From Anaerostipes hadrus ATCC 29173 = JCM 17467 (GTDB taxonomy: Bacteria > Bacillota > Clostridia > Lachnospirales > Lachnospiraceae), in contig NZ_AP028031.1 of assembly GCF_030296915.1 (NCBI RefSeq), forward strand, positions 387,001 through 451,000: a stretch of 64,000 nt of DNA, read 5' to 3'. The position numbers and the translations under genes were made by a program. Shown piece by piece: positions 16,977 to 27,299 of this stretch. Under the pieces are notes generated by a model. The model searched no databases, was not told the origin of the DNA, and saw only the letters and a program-made list of their open reading frames with translations. Numbering within the stretch: the first letter of the stretch is position 1; each line of letters begins with the position of its first letter.

Positions 16977-16993
16977 TATGCAAAGAGTATAGC

Positions 16994-17021
16994 AGAGCTG
17001 GGAGATTAATTTCCCAGCTCA
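16994..17021 (+). terminator. Hairpin after the 64-residue gene; rest of the gap to 17292 is AT-rich
   Basis: GAGCTGGGA and TCCCAGCTC form a stem with a short loop, followed by ATTATTATTA rather than a pure T-run. In the remaining 270 bases to the next gene I see only a possible -10 (TATAAT at 17241-17246). Confidence 0.55.
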
Positions 17022-17292
17022 TTATTATTATATTCTGATAATAATATATAATACGTTTTACTGAATTAGGAGAAACAGTTTTTGAATAAATTATATGATT
17101 GTAAATTTTATGTTAGATTAAGTTAATATAATGTAAAAGTATAGCTAAATGGATGTAAAATAGATTGAACTATTTGTTTAGGTATGATAACTTGAGCGTA
17201 TGAAATATTATCCAATCCACCTAGTCCATCTGGAATATGATATAATATTAATTCAAGTGATTTTGTAAAATATAAAATAAAGGAAAACTATT

Positions 17293-17538
17293 ATGGATCA
17301 TCGAAAAGTTAGAAAAATTTATTGGATTTGTTGGTTGTTAGCTTCTGTTATCGTAGTATTCGGTGCTTTGTTACCAGATGAGAAGATGCAAAAAATTGTG
17401 ATCGCTATTGGAATAATAATTGTTATTTTTGGAAATATTATTGCAATTTGTTTTATGAGATGTCCTTACTGTAGAGGATTATTGAATTTAAGAGGATTCT
17501 CACCAGACTATTGTCCGTACTGCGGGAAAAAGATATAA
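17293..17538 (+). CDS. Small membrane protein with C-terminal zinc ribbon
   Basis: The 81-residue product has two hydrophobic segments (about 10-27 and 35-54) followed by C-P-Y-C at 56-59 and C-P-Y-C at 75-78, which together form a zinc ribbon. A loosely spaced AAAGGAAA precedes the start. The function is unknown; such proteins are common orphan genes in Lachnospiraceae. A strong terminator follows. Confidence 0.65.
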   Translation: MDHRKVRKIYWICWLLASVIVVFGALLPDEKMQKIVIAIGIIIVIFGNIIAICFMRCPYCRGLLNLRGFSPDYCPYCGKKI

Positions 17539-17545
17539 AATTAAT

Positions 17546-17585
17546 GAAAAGCCATTGTGGTTGATATAACCGCAATGGCTTTTCA
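17546..17585 (+). terminator. Terminator after zinc-ribbon protein
   Basis: GAAAAGCCATTG and CAATGGCTTTTC are perfectly complementary, with a loop that holds a second small stem (TGGTT/AACCG). Confidence 0.85.
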
Positions 17586-17589
17586 TAAC

Positions 17590-17670
17590 TATATGATGTA
17601 AGTGTCAAAAGTATAAATTGTGTGCTTGCACAAATAAGCAATTTATACTTATTGACACTCTTATCATTAT
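17590..17670. repeat. Repeat copies A (direct) and C (inverted) at the 3' end of cwlD
   Basis: Copy A (17590-17620) contains GATGTAAGTGTCAAAAGTAT and ends AAATTG. Copy C (about 17639-17670) is its diverged inverted copy, so the two form a long stem around GCTTGCAC that probably terminates cwlD. Copy A recurs at 18384-18414 at the other end of cwlD. Confidence 0.7.
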
Positions 17671-18350
17671 ATATCTGCTAGATAGCTTTCAATGCCATCT
17701 AAGATACATTGAACAGCTTTTTTCTGATACCCATCATCCTGAAGAGCTTTCAATTCCTCAGGATTAGATAAAAAACCACATTCCACGATCACGATCGGAT
17801 AAGGATTATCTCGAAACAGATAATACTCAGCATTTGCCTTTGCCTCCCTGTGATTGTTCGGATCAAGCCCCTTGATCAAAGCAGACTGGATATGATCCGC
17901 TAACTGCTTTGATTTTTCAGACCCTTGCGGATAGAAAACCTGAGCTCCATGGACATCACTGCTTGGATAACTATTCTGATGAATGCTGATCACTGCCATA
18001 GGATCATTCTCAAAAATGAGCTGCTTTCGATTGGATAGATCACTTCGTTTCTCATTTTCTTTCGAATCCGCAAGATTATAGTCCCCATTTCTTGTCATAT
18101 ATACTTTATAATTTTTCTTTTCCAGAAGTTTTTGAAGCTTTAATGCAAGAGAAAGATTGATATCCTTTTCTAAAATATTCGAATTTCCAACCTTCCCAGG
18201 ATCAGAACCGCCATGTCCGGCATCGATACAGATCACATTCTGATTCTTGACAGTCTGTGCAACAAAGATAGGGAATGTAATAGAAGAAACAGATAATAAA
18301 ACGACGATCAGAAGAACACCCCAGAAGATGAAACGATGTTGTTGATTCAT
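17667..18350 (-). CDS. cwlD: N-acetylmuramoyl-L-alanine amidase, CwlD-like
   Basis: The 227-residue protein has an N-terminal membrane anchor (residues 6-28) and an Amidase_3 domain with the zinc ligands in CIDAGHGGSDPG, the glutamate of LEKDINLSLALKL, ISIHQNSY, and VIVECGFLSNPEE. CwlD removes peptide side chains from muramic acid so that muramic lactam can form in the spore cortex, which suggests a spore-former. I chose the ATG at 18350 because a TATAAT (18382-18387, minus strand) overlaps the upstream ATG at 18383. If that is not the promoter, the protein gains 11 lysine-rich residues. Confidence 0.85.
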   Translation of the reverse strand: MNQQHRFIFWGVLLIVVLLSVSSITFPIFVAQTVKNQNVICIDAGHGGSDPGKVGNSNILEKDINLSLALKLQKLLEKKNYKVYMTRNGDYNLADSKENEKRSDLSNRKQLIFENDPMAVISIHQNSYPSSDVHGAQVFYPQGSEKSKQLADHIQSALIKGLDPNNHREAKANAEYYLFRDNPYPIVIVECGFLSNPEELKALQDDGYQKKAVQCILDGIESYLADI

Positions 18351-18383
18351 AGGAAGAACATCCTTTTTCTTTTTATTAATCAT

Positions 18384-18414
18384 TATATGATGTAAGTATC
18401 AAAAGTATAAATTG
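18384..18414. repeat. Repeat copy B at the promoter of cwlD
   Basis: This 31-base sequence matches copy A at 17590-17620 in 30 positions and has the same orientation, so direct repeats flank cwlD. On the minus strand it carries the probable -10 of cwlD. Confidence 0.75.
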
Positions 18415-18474
18415 CAAAGTCTCAATGGTGCAATACTTTATTTTTTCCATATTTAATGTTATAATAAATCCAAA

Positions 18475-18511
18475 TGACTACATTTAATCATTGAAGAAAG
18501 ATTAAAAGTCA
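18475..18511 (+). promoter_or_regulatory. Leader hairpin adjoining the ywlC ribosome site
   Basis: TGACT...TTAATC pairs with GATTAA...AGTCA, ending at the first base of the AGGAG site. A TATAAT at 18460-18465 would put the hairpin at the very 5' end of the mRNA. It could stabilise the message or tune access to the ribosome site. Confidence 0.45.
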
Positions 18512-18523
18512 GGAGAGTTTAAT

Positions 18524-19576
18524 ATGGAAACAAGACTTGTAAAAATTAATAATATGGAAGATTGCAAAAAGGACATGGAAGAAGCAGGAGAGCTGATCAA
18601 AGCAGGCGAACTTGTTGCATTTCCAACAGAGACAGTCTATGGTCTTGGAGGAAATGGATTACTTCCTGATGCGGCAAAGAAGATCTATGCAGCGAAGGGA
18701 AGACCTTCTGATAATCCATTGATTCTTCACGTATGTGATATGCAGATGGTAGAATCTCTGGTCAAAGAGATTCCAGATAATGCAAGACGTGCGATGGAAC
18801 ATTTCTGGCCGGGACCTATGACGGTAATCTTGCAGAAAGCGGATCAGGTACCAGATTGTGTGACAGGCGGACTTGATACAGTAGCGATCCGTATGCCGGA
18901 TCATCCAGTTGCATTAGAGCTGATCAGAAGATCAGGAGTGCCGATCGCAGCACCAAGTGCGAATACATCTGGGCGTCCAAGTCCGACAAAAGCAGAACAT
19001 GTCATGGAAGATCTTCATGGAAAGATTCCGATGATCTTAGATGGGGGAGCTGTTATGGTAGGTGTAGAATCAACGATCATTGATTTTACAGAAATAGTTC
19101 CAGTGATCCTAAGACCAGGATGGATCACAAAGGAGTCCATGGAAGAATTTCTTGGGTGTGAAGTATTGATGAATACATCTTTAAAAGCAAGCGATCACGG
19201 AATTCCAAGAGCACCTGGAATGAAGTACAAACACTATGCACCAAAGGCGGAGATGGTGCTTGTATTAGGCGATGATCAGGAGAAAGTCGTTGATCATATC
19301 AATCAGCTTGCGAAAGAACAAAAGGAACAGGGTAAGAAGATAGGAATCATTGCATCGGATGAGACAAAAGACCTCTATCAGGCAGATGAAGTTGTTTCTG
19401 TAGGACAGAGAGCACATCTCGAGACAGTAACAGCACATTTATATGATGTATTAAGAGAATTTGACCATAAGGATGTTGATATGATCTATTCCGAAGGATT
19501 TGAAGGTGAACCCTTAAGTGAGGCGATTATGAACCGTATGGTAAAAGCAGCAGGACATGAAATCCTCCGTATTTAA
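18524..19576 (+). CDS. ywlC: L-threonylcarbamoyladenylate synthase (Sua5/YwlC)
   Basis: The 350-residue protein has the YrdC-like domain (AFPTETVYGLGGNG, AAKGRPSDNPLILH, FWPGPMTVIL, VAIRMPDHP, APSANTSGRPSPT) in residues 20-205 and a C-terminal Sua5 domain after a linker with APGMKYKHYAP. It makes threonylcarbamoyl-AMP from threonine, bicarbonate and ATP, the first step of t6A37 tRNA modification. The length matches two-domain Sua5 rather than single-domain TsaC. The downstream YwlE-RpiB gene keeps the Bacillus-like ywlC-ywlE-ywlF order. Confidence 0.92.
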   Translation: METRLVKINNMEDCKKDMEEAGELIKAGELVAFPTETVYGLGGNGLLPDAAKKIYAAKGRPSDNPLILHVCDMQMVESLVKEIPDNARRAMEHFWPGPMTVILQKADQVPDCVTGGLDTVAIRMPDHPVALELIRRSGVPIAAPSANTSGRPSPTKAEHVMEDLHGKIPMILDGGAVMVGVESTIIDFTEIVPVILRPGWITKESMEEFLGCEVLMNTSLKASDHGIPRAPGMKYKHYAPKAEMVLVLGDDQEKVVDHINQLAKEQKEQGKKIGIIASDETKDLYQADEVVSVGQRAHLETVTAHLYDVLREFDHKDVDMIYSEGFEGEPLSEAIMNRMVKAAGHEILRI

Positions 19577-19589
19577 AAAGGAGAATATT

Positions 19590-20474
19590 TTGAAGAAGAT
19601 AATAATGGTGAGTACGAATAATACGTGCCGAAGCTTTATTGCAGAGTCGATCCTTCGCCAGTATCTTTTGGATGCAGATCAGAAGAATGTTGAAGTGATC
19701 TCAAGAGGGCTGGTCGTATTATTTCCAGAACCTGTCCATGTCAAAGCAGCAGACATGGTAATAAAGACATGCGGGATTGAAAGTCTTGATTTTCGGTCGG
19801 CGCAGCTTACGCAGGAAGAAGTAGAAGAAAGCGATCTGATCTTAACCATGACAGAAGAGCAGAAAGATAAGATCTTAGAAGAATATCATGGATACAAAGA
19901 GATCGCGACATTGAACGAATATGCCAGAGTGGAAGGTGCGATCATTGACCCATACGGCATGGAAGATGACGACTACGAGCGCTGTTTTGAACAGATTGCC
20001 CGTTTAGTTAAGAAAATATGGCAAGAAAGACTAGGAGGAAACAAAATGATAGGTATTGGTAGTGATCACGGTGGGTATGCATTAAAACAGGCAGTTATCA
20101 AACATCTGGAAGAAAAAGGATATGCAGTGAAAGATTATGGATGCTATTCAGAAGAATCCTGCGATTATCCAGTTTATGCAAAAGCAGTTGCGAATGCAGT
20201 CAAAGACGGAGAAGTAAAACAGGGAATCTTAATCTGTGGAACAGGAATCGGAATCTCTATTACAGCGAATAAGATCAAAGGAATCCGTGCAGCACTTTGC
20301 AGTGACACATTCAGCGCACACGCAACAAGAGAACATAATGATGCAAACATTCTTGCAATGGGAGCACGTGTTGTTGGAGAAGGTTTAGCACTTGATATCG
20401 TTGATACATTCCTTGAGACAGAATTCTCAAATGATGAGAGACACATTCGTCGTATCAATATGATCGAAGACTAG
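19590..20474 (+). CDS. rpiB: Fusion of a LMW phosphatase (YwlE-like, catalytic Cys replaced) and ribose-5-phosphate isomerase B
   Basis: One frame of 294 residues joins two enzymes that are separate genes (ywlE, ywlF) in Bacillus. Residues 1-150 are a low-molecular-weight tyrosine/arginine phosphatase fold. The active-site loop normally C-T-G-N-T-C-R-S reads STNNTCRS here, so the nucleophile is Ser8 while Arg14 and the general acid Asp120 (DPYG) remain. Residues 153-294 are complete RpiB (GIGSDHGGYALK, ILICGTGIGISI with the conserved Cys, EHNDANILAMGARV), interconverting ribulose-5-P and ribose-5-P. An AGGAGG 7 bases before the in-frame ATG at 20046 could give free RpiB. The TTG start at 19590 follows AAAGGAG; an ATG at 19557 inside ywlC is less likely. 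Confidence 0.85.
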   Translation: MKKIIMVSTNNTCRSFIAESILRQYLLDADQKNVEVISRGLVVLFPEPVHVKAADMVIKTCGIESLDFRSAQLTQEEVEESDLILTMTEEQKDKILEEYHGYKEIATLNEYARVEGAIIDPYGMEDDDYERCFEQIARLVKKIWQERLGGNKMIGIGSDHGGYALKQAVIKHLEEKGYAVKDYGCYSEESCDYPVYAKAVANAVKDGEVKQGILICGTGIGISITANKIKGIRAALCSDTFSAHATREHNDANILAMGARVVGEGLALDIVDTFLETEFSNDERHIRRINMIED

Positions 20475-20526
20475 AAGAGAAAATCAAAGTTATATAAAAA
20501 TAAGATATAAGCCATATGAATAAATA

Positions 20527-20579
20527 AGATATGCAGACAGTTTTTTAGAAGTGATCAACAGTTTGCATGTCTTTTTTTG
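20527..20579 (+). terminator. Terminator after rpiB
   Basis: AGATATGCAGACAGTT pairs imperfectly with AACAGTTTGCATGTCT and is followed by TTTTTTT. Confidence 0.7.
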
Positions 20580-20788
20580 TATACAAAATCACTTTGAAGA
20601 TGATAAAAAACAGTTAAGATTCAGTTAAGAAGCAGAAAAAAATTATCAGATCTTAACACGAAAAAAACTGACCAATGTTCATTTGTATACACTGAAAACC
20701 CTTATGTTTTGGTGCTTTTTACTAAATTTAGAAGTGGTTCTTTGTAAGTATTAAACAAAAAACAAACACAATCTTAACGGAAAAAGAA
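20580..20788. other. Gene-free stretch upstream of the first atp operon
   Basis: No gene is visible. The bases CAGTTAAGA occur twice with an 11-base period (around 20612-20631), and ATCTTAAC recurs twice further on (around 20653 and 20771). Such spaced direct repeats can be response-regulator sites, but nothing more specific can be said. Confidence 0.3.
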
Positions 20789-20817
20789 TTGACAAATAAA
20801 AATTTGAGGAATAAAAT
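20789..20817 (+). promoter_or_regulatory. Promoter of atp operon 1
   Basis: TTGACA and TAAAAT are separated by 17 bases, 113 bases upstream of atpB. Confidence 0.75.
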
Positions 20818-20830
20818 AACTTCCAGAACA

Positions 20831-20901
20831 AGGGTGTTTACAAGATATATCGTAGACACTCTTTTACTTTTGCAGGAATTAAACCCTTGAATCTCTGCAA
20901 A
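20831..20901 (+). promoter_or_regulatory. Two-hairpin leader of atp operon 1 (possible attenuator)
   Basis: AGGGTGTTTAC pairs with GTAGACACTCT and is followed by TTTACTTTT, like a weak terminator inside the leader. A second stem TTTGCAG/CTGCAAA (20869-20901) follows directly. Both lie between the promoter and the atpB ribosome site, so transcription may be partly terminated before the operon. Confidence 0.5.
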
Positions 20902-20930
20902 AAATTAAAATTAAAGAAGGTGAGGAGAAA

Positions 20931-21614
20931 ATGGGTTCATTGGGAGATTATCTGATGGAAGAGTTGTCACTTAAGACAAGCTTTACGATCCCCATCGGTG
21001 GAGGTATTCCAGTACCGCAGTCAGCCGTAACAACATGGGTGATCATGGCAATCGTAGTGTTGCTCTGCATCATATTCGTACGGAACCTGAAAGTCATACC
21101 AGAAGGACCGCAAGTTTATGTGGAAGCCTTAGTTGGTTTCATCTATAACTTCATCGGTGGTCTGGTCGGCGAAAAAGGGAAACGTTACATACCGTTTCTT
21201 GGAACAATTCTGATTTATCTTGGCTGTGCAAATATTTCGGGATTTTTCAGAGCAAAACCGCCAACGAAAGATCTGAATGTTACCGCAGGATTAGCGATCA
21301 TCAGTTTGTTTTTGATCATATATTCCGGAATCCACGAGAAAGGATTGAAGGGATATATACACAGTTATGTGGAACCTATGCCAATGATGGCGGCCATTAA
21401 CATCCTTGAATTATTTACAAGACCGTTATCACTGTGTATGCGACTTTTTGGAAATGTCTTAGGAGCATTCGTTTTGATGGAATTGATCACACATATCGCA
21501 CCAGCAATCGTGCCATTACCATTTAGTTGTTACTTCGACTTTTTCGATGGGTTGTTGCAGGCATATGTATTTGTATTGTTAACATCACTGTTTATCAGTG
21601 AATCAATTGAGTAA
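20931..21614 (+). CDS. atpB: ATP synthase subunit a (operon 1)
   Basis: The 227-residue membrane protein carries the essential arginine in SLCMRLFGNVLGAF and about five to six membrane helices. With the c-ring it forms the ion half-channels of F0. The N-terminus is short and lacks a signal. GTGAGGAG precedes the start. No atpI precedes it, unlike operon 2. Paired with a c subunit lacking Na+ ligands, it is expected to conduct protons. Confidence 0.92.
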   Translation: MGSLGDYLMEELSLKTSFTIPIGGGIPVPQSAVTTWVIMAIVVLLCIIFVRNLKVIPEGPQVYVEALVGFIYNFIGGLVGEKGKRYIPFLGTILIYLGCANISGFFRAKPPTKDLNVTAGLAIISLFLIIYSGIHEKGLKGYIHSYVEPMPMMAAINILELFTRPLSLCMRLFGNVLGAFVLMELITHIAPAIVPLPFSCYFDFFDGLLQAYVFVLLTSLFISESIE

Positions 21615-21669
21615 GATGTATCATGACAGATACACAAATTTAATTTTTATTTAAAAGGAGATTAGAACT

Positions 21670-21888
21670 ATGGGATTAGCAGCTATTGGAGCAGGAATTG
21701 CAGTATTAACAGGTTTAGGAGCAGGTATTGGTATCGGTGTTGCAACAAATGGAGCACTTGGAGCGATCGCAAGACAGCCAGAAGAAGCTGGAAATATCAA
21801 TAAAACATTATTACTTGGTTGTGCATTAGCCGAAGCTACATCAATTTATGGATTGGTTGTTGCGATTCTGTTAATCGTAATGAAATAG
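21670..21888 (+). CDS. atpE: ATP synthase subunit c (operon 1), proton-type
   Basis: The 72-residue hairpin protein has the glycine-rich first helix ([17 protein letters not shown]), the polar loop ARQPE and the ion-binding Glu55 in [11 protein letters not shown]. Positions that bind Na+ in Ilyobacter-type c subunits (Gln32 and Ser66) are occupied by Ile22 and Ala56 here, so the carboxylate should bind H+. AAGGAG precedes the start. Confidence 0.92.
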   Translation: MGLAAIGAGIAVLTGLGAGIGIGVATNGALGAIARQPEEAGNINKTLLLGCALAEATSIYGLVVAILLIVMK

Positions 21889-21906
21889 AAGTAGGAGGCG
21901 GAAGAT

Positions 21907-22389
21907 ATGTTTCTGAAATTAGACTGGGGCATTATCTGGCCGATCGTCAACATTGTCGTATTTTATCTGTTGCTTAGAAAATTCTTATTTGGTCCAGTCA
22001 GTGAGGTCATGGAGAAAAGAAAAAAAATGATCTCAAGTGACTTAGATGATGCAGCACAGACGAAAGCTGAAGCAGAAGAGATCAAGCAGGAATACGAGAA
22101 AAACCTTGCACAGGCAAAGGATGAGGCAGGACAGATCGTTTCCGACGCAAGAGCAAGAGCCAAGAATGAATACCAGAATAAGATGGATCAGACAAAAGAA
22201 GAGATTGCTCTTATGAAAGAAAATGCCCGTAAAGATATTGAAGCTGAGAAACAAAAGACGATCGCAGGTCTTCAGACAGAGATCGCAGGTATCGCACTTA
22301 TGGCAGCTTCGAAAGTTGTGGAAAAAGAAGCAAACGACAAAGGCAACGAGAAGCTTTTGGATGATTTCCTGAAAGAGGCAGGTGTCTAG
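21907..22389 (+). CDS. atpF: ATP synthase subunit b (operon 1)
   Basis: The 160-residue protein has one N-terminal membrane helix (residues 7-23, WGIIWPIVNIVVFYLLL) followed by a long charged coiled coil rich in A, E, K and Q, as in F0 subunit b, the peripheral stalk. It ties F1 to subunit a. GGAGGCGG precedes the start, 15 bases after atpE. Confidence 0.9.
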   Translation: MFLKLDWGIIWPIVNIVVFYLLLRKFLFGPVSEVMEKRKKMISSDLDDAAQTKAEAEEIKQEYEKNLAQAKDEAGQIVSDARARAKNEYQNKMDQTKEEIALMKENARKDIEAEKQKTIAGLQTEIAGIALMAASKVVEKEANDKGNEKLLDDFLKEAGV

Positions 22390-22392
22390 CAT

Positions 22393-22896
22393 ATGAAGAG
22401 AATTTCCATGACGTATGGACAGGTATTGTTTGAACTTGGAATCAAAAAAGAAAGTTTGCAAAAAGCACAGGACATGCTTCATGAAAATGAAGAACTTTTA
22501 AGTGCATTAGAGAATCCAACGATCACAAAGAAAGAAAAAGAAAATGTGGTGGAAAAGTTGTTTTCTGATGATATAAAAAGTTTCTTAAAAGTTGTATGTG
22601 ATAATGATGATATCGCTTGTTTTGACGAGGCAGTTGAGTATTATGATGAACTAAAACGCAAGACAGATAAGATCATTAAGGCAGAGTTTGACTATGTGAC
22701 AATGCCAAAAGACGAACAGCTTGAGCGAATCAAACAGTATCTTATGAAACAATATCAGGCGGACAAGGTAGAGCTTACTTTAAAAGAAGAGAAAGACTTG
22801 ATCGGTGGTTTTGTACTGAAAGTTGGAGACCACGTTTATGATAACAGCCTGAGTGGAAAAATGAGAAAATTACAGCAGAAACTTACATGGAGGTGA
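22393..22896 (+). CDS. atpH: ATP synthase subunit delta (operon 1)
   Basis: The 167-residue soluble protein has the OSCP/delta fold: an N-terminal helical bundle ([17 protein letters not shown]) and the C-terminal motif [19 protein letters not shown]. It joins the tip of F1 to subunit b. It starts 3 bases after atpF with a weak ribosome site inside that gene. It is a little shorter than usual (about 178). Confidence 0.88.
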   Translation: MKRISMTYGQVLFELGIKKESLQKAQDMLHENEELLSALENPTITKKEKENVVEKLFSDDIKSFLKVVCDNDDIACFDEAVEYYDELKRKTDKIIKAEFDYVTMPKDEQLERIKQYLMKQYQADKVELTLKEEKDLIGGFVLKVGDHVYDNSLSGKMRKLQQKLTWR

Positions 22897-22903
22897 GGAT
22901 CAG

Positions 22904-24403
22904 GTGAGCAGTATCAATCCAGAAACAGTCGTTTCTGTATTAAAAGATCAAATTGAAAACTATGACCAGAAAACTGAGGTCAAAGAAGAAGGAAGAATCA
23001 TTCAGATCGCAGACGGTATTGCAACAGTCTATGGAATGGACCAGGCAATGTATGGAGAACTTGTTATTTTTGAAACAGGTGTCCACGGACTTGTACTGAA
23101 TGTTGAAAGAAACTGTATCGGTTGTGTTTTACTTGGTTCCGATCATGGATTAATGGAAGGATCTAAAGTAGCAAGAACCGGCGTACAGGCAGATATCCCG
23201 GTTGGAGATGCTATGATCGGACGTGTCGTTAATGCGATCGGAGAACCAATCGATGGAAAAGGTGAGATTAAAACTGACGAGAGAAGACCAATCGAACATG
23301 AGGCAGCAGGAGTTATCGACAGAAAATCTGTTGACCAGCCATTACAGACAGGTATCTTAGCGATCGACTCTATGTTCCCGATCGGACGTGGACAGCGTGA
23401 GCTGATCATCGGTGACCGTCAGACAGGTAAAACATCGATCGCAGTTGATACGATCTTAAATCAAAAAGGACAGGATGTTATCTGTATTTATGTAGCGATC
23501 GGACAGAAAGCATCAACAGTATCACAGATCGTAACAACATTAAGTAAACATGGTGCTATGGATTACTCTATCGTTGTATCCGCATCTGCAAGTGACCTTG
23601 CATCTTTACAGTACATTGCACCATATGCAGGAACAGCGATCGCAGAGCATTTTATGCATCAGGGAAAAGACGTTTTGATCGTATATGATGATCTGTCTAA
23701 GCACGCCGTTGCTTATCGTGCAATTTCCTTACTGCTGGATCGTCCACCTGGACGTGAAGCTTACCCTGGAGATGTATTCTACTTACATTCAAGATTACTA
23801 GAGCGTTCTTGCCGATTAAGTGATGAACTTGGTGGTGGATCTATCACAGCATTACCGATCATCGAAACACAGGCAGGAGACGTATCCGCGTACATTCCTA
23901 CAAACGTAATCTCTATCACAGACGGACAGATCTTCCTTGAAAGTGAGTTATTCTTCTCCGGTGTAAGACCAGCGGTCAATGTCGGACTTTCTGTATCCCG
24001 TGTAGGTGGAGCAGCCCAGACAAAGATTATGAAGAAAGTAGCCGGAAACCTTCGTATTGACTTAGCTCAGTATCGAGAACTTGAGGTATTTACACAGTTT
24101 AGTTCAGACCTTGACGATGGAACAAAAGCAACATTAAATTATGGATCTCATCTGATTGAACTGTTAAAACAGCCATTGTACCATCCAATGGCATTACATA
24201 AACAGATTTTACTTCTGTTTGCAGCAGGTCATAAGATGTTAAATGATGTTCCAGTCAAAGAATTAAAGGCAGAGACAGAAGAAATGACAGCATTCTTTGA
24301 ACAGAAATATCCAGAGACAGTGAAGAAGATCGACGAAGGCAAAGTCTTAACAGATGACATTGCAAAAGAGATCCAAGAGGCGATAGAAGCCTATTTAAAG
24401 TAG
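22904..24403 (+). CDS. atpA: ATP synthase subunit alpha (operon 1)
   Basis: The 499-residue protein has an N-terminal beta-barrel, the nucleotide-binding P-loop GDRQTGKT and the alpha signature [17 protein letters not shown]. Alpha is the non-catalytic partner of beta in the F1 hexamer. The start is a GTG preceded by GGAGGTGAGG that overlaps the atpH stop. Confidence 0.95.
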   Translation: MSSINPETVVSVLKDQIENYDQKTEVKEEGRIIQIADGIATVYGMDQAMYGELVIFETGVHGLVLNVERNCIGCVLLGSDHGLMEGSKVARTGVQADIPVGDAMIGRVVNAIGEPIDGKGEIKTDERRPIEHEAAGVIDRKSVDQPLQTGILAIDSMFPIGRGQRELIIGDRQTGKTSIAVDTILNQKGQDVICIYVAIGQKASTVSQIVTTLSKHGAMDYSIVVSASASDLASLQYIAPYAGTAIAEHFMHQGKDVLIVYDDLSKHAVAYRAISLLLDRPPGREAYPGDVFYLHSRLLERSCRLSDELGGGSITALPIIETQAGDVSAYIPTNVISITDGQIFLESELFFSGVRPAVNVGLSVSRVGGAAQTKIMKKVAGNLRIDLAQYRELEVFTQFSSDLDDGTKATLNYGSHLIELLKQPLYHPMALHKQILLLFAAGHKMLNDVPVKELKAETEEMTAFFEQKYPETVKKIDEGKVLTDDIAKEIQEAIEAYLK

Positions 24404-24412
24404 GTGATCACT

Positions 24413-25282
24413 ATGGCAAATATCAGAGAAATTAAAACAAGGATGAACAGTATCGAAGATACATTAAAGATCACAAATGCGATGTATCTGATCTCATCTT
24501 CCAAATTAAAGAAAGCAAGAAAGCAGTTAGATGCCACAACTCCATACTTTGAAATGCTTCAGGCATCTCTGCTTGATATCATGGCACATACGCCAGATCT
24601 TCAGCACATTTTCTTAAACAAAAGAAAGAAAGAACATCCAAAAAAAGGATATCTTGTGATGACTGCAGACCGTGGACTTGCCGGGGCCTATAATCATAAC
24701 ATTACAAAAATGGCAGAAGAGAATATTAATGAAGATGACAAACTGTTCGTGATCGGATATATGGGACGTAATTATTTCGGACGAAGAAATGCAGCCCAGA
24801 TGGACGAGGATTTCTTCTATACAACACAGGATCCTACGATTTACAGAGCAAGAAGAATTGCAGAAAAAATGATCGAGGAATATGTATCAGGAGAACTTGA
24901 CGAAGTCTATATTATTTATACTAAGATGATCACATCCATTACCTCAGAACCAAAGATGATCCGTGTGTTACCATTAAACCCAGATCAGTATGAGTTTGCA
25001 GGAAAAGGAAAGAGATCACATATGACAGAATTTCAGCCATCCGTAAAGGCGGTGCTTGACCGCCTGGCACCAAACTATATCAAAGGACTTGTCTATGGTG
25101 CGATGGTAGAATCATTTTCCAGTGAATTAAACGCCAGAATGATGGCGATGGAAGGTGCAAGCAAGAGTGCGAGAGAAATGATAAGATCACTGGGACTTAT
25201 GTATAACCGTGCTCGTCAGGCAGCGATCACTCAGGAGATCACTGAGGTGTGTGCCGGAGCTAAATCATTAAAGAAAGAGTAA
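24413..25282 (+). CDS. atpG: ATP synthase subunit gamma (operon 1)
   Basis: The 289-residue rotor subunit has the two long terminal helices (MANIREIKTRMNSIEDTLKI and the C-terminal YNRARQAAITQEITEV) and the central Rossmann-like domain. The ATG at 24413 is chosen because AGGTGA lies 5 bases upstream; the GTG at 24404 is less likely. Confidence 0.92.
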   Translation: MANIREIKTRMNSIEDTLKITNAMYLISSSKLKKARKQLDATTPYFEMLQASLLDIMAHTPDLQHIFLNKRKKEHPKKGYLVMTADRGLAGAYNHNITKMAEENINEDDKLFVIGYMGRNYFGRRNAAQMDEDFFYTTQDPTIYRARRIAEKMIEEYVSGELDEVYIIYTKMITSITSEPKMIRVLPLNPDQYEFAGKGKRSHMTEFQPSVKAVLDRLAPNYIKGLVYGAMVESFSSELNARMMAMEGASKSAREMIRSLGLMYNRARQAAITQEITEVCAGAKSLKKE

Positions 25283-25288
25283 CAGTGA

Positions 25289-26692
<1,404 letters not shown>

Positions 26693-27106
26693 ATGGCAGA
26701 AACCTTTTATTTTGAGATCATTGCCAGTGACAAAAAGTTCTACAGCGGAGCTTGTGAACACGTCATTTTCCCAGCAGTGGACGGACTTTACGGTGTATTA
26801 GCAAACCATGAAGATACAGTAACGGCCGTTGTTGCAGGAGAGCTTCGTTTTAAAGTTGATGGGGAATGGAAAGTTTGTGTTGTTGGTGAAGGATTCGCAG
26901 ATGTCACCAGAGATTTCGTAGTCATCGTGGTAGATACGGTGGAACGCCCAGAAGACATTGACATCATCCGTGCAAGAGAGGCCAAAACAAGAGCAGAAGA
27001 ACGACTCAAACAGAAACAAAGCCGTTTGCAGTACTATCATACACAGGCAGCATTGTCACGTGCTATGGCACGACTGAAAGTTACATCAAAATATGTGAAA
27101 AAATAG
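26693..27106 (+). CDS. atpC: ATP synthase subunit epsilon (operon 1)
   Basis: The 137-residue protein has the N-terminal beta-sandwich (FPAVDGLYGVLANHEDTV) and the C-terminal helical hairpin that can inhibit ATP hydrolysis. It starts directly after the beta stop codon and is the last gene of the operon; a terminator follows. Confidence 0.9.
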   Translation: MAETFYFEIIASDKKFYSGACEHVIFPAVDGLYGVLANHEDTVTAVVAGELRFKVDGEWKVCVVGEGFADVTRDFVVIVVDTVERPEDIDIIRAREAKTRAEERLKQKQSRLQYYHTQAALSRAMARLKVTSKYVKK

Positions 27107-27136
27107 AGTCTGAGAAGACAAATATAGCTAAATGAG

Positions 27137-27181
27137 AAAAAAGATCAACTATCCAGTAAGTGGAAAGTTGGTCTTTTTTTT
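27137..27181 (+). terminator. Terminator of atp operon 1
   Basis: AAAAAAGATCAACT...TCCA pairs with TGGA...AGTTGGTCTTTTTT, ending in eight T. Confidence 0.85.
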
Positions 27182-27299
27182 GTACAATCTGCATAAAAAA
27201 TATCAAGAATACTGCTTGACTCTGCACTGAAAGGATAGACTACACTACAAATATACGAGGTAGAAAATAAAATGTGCAATATGCAGAAAGGATGAAACT

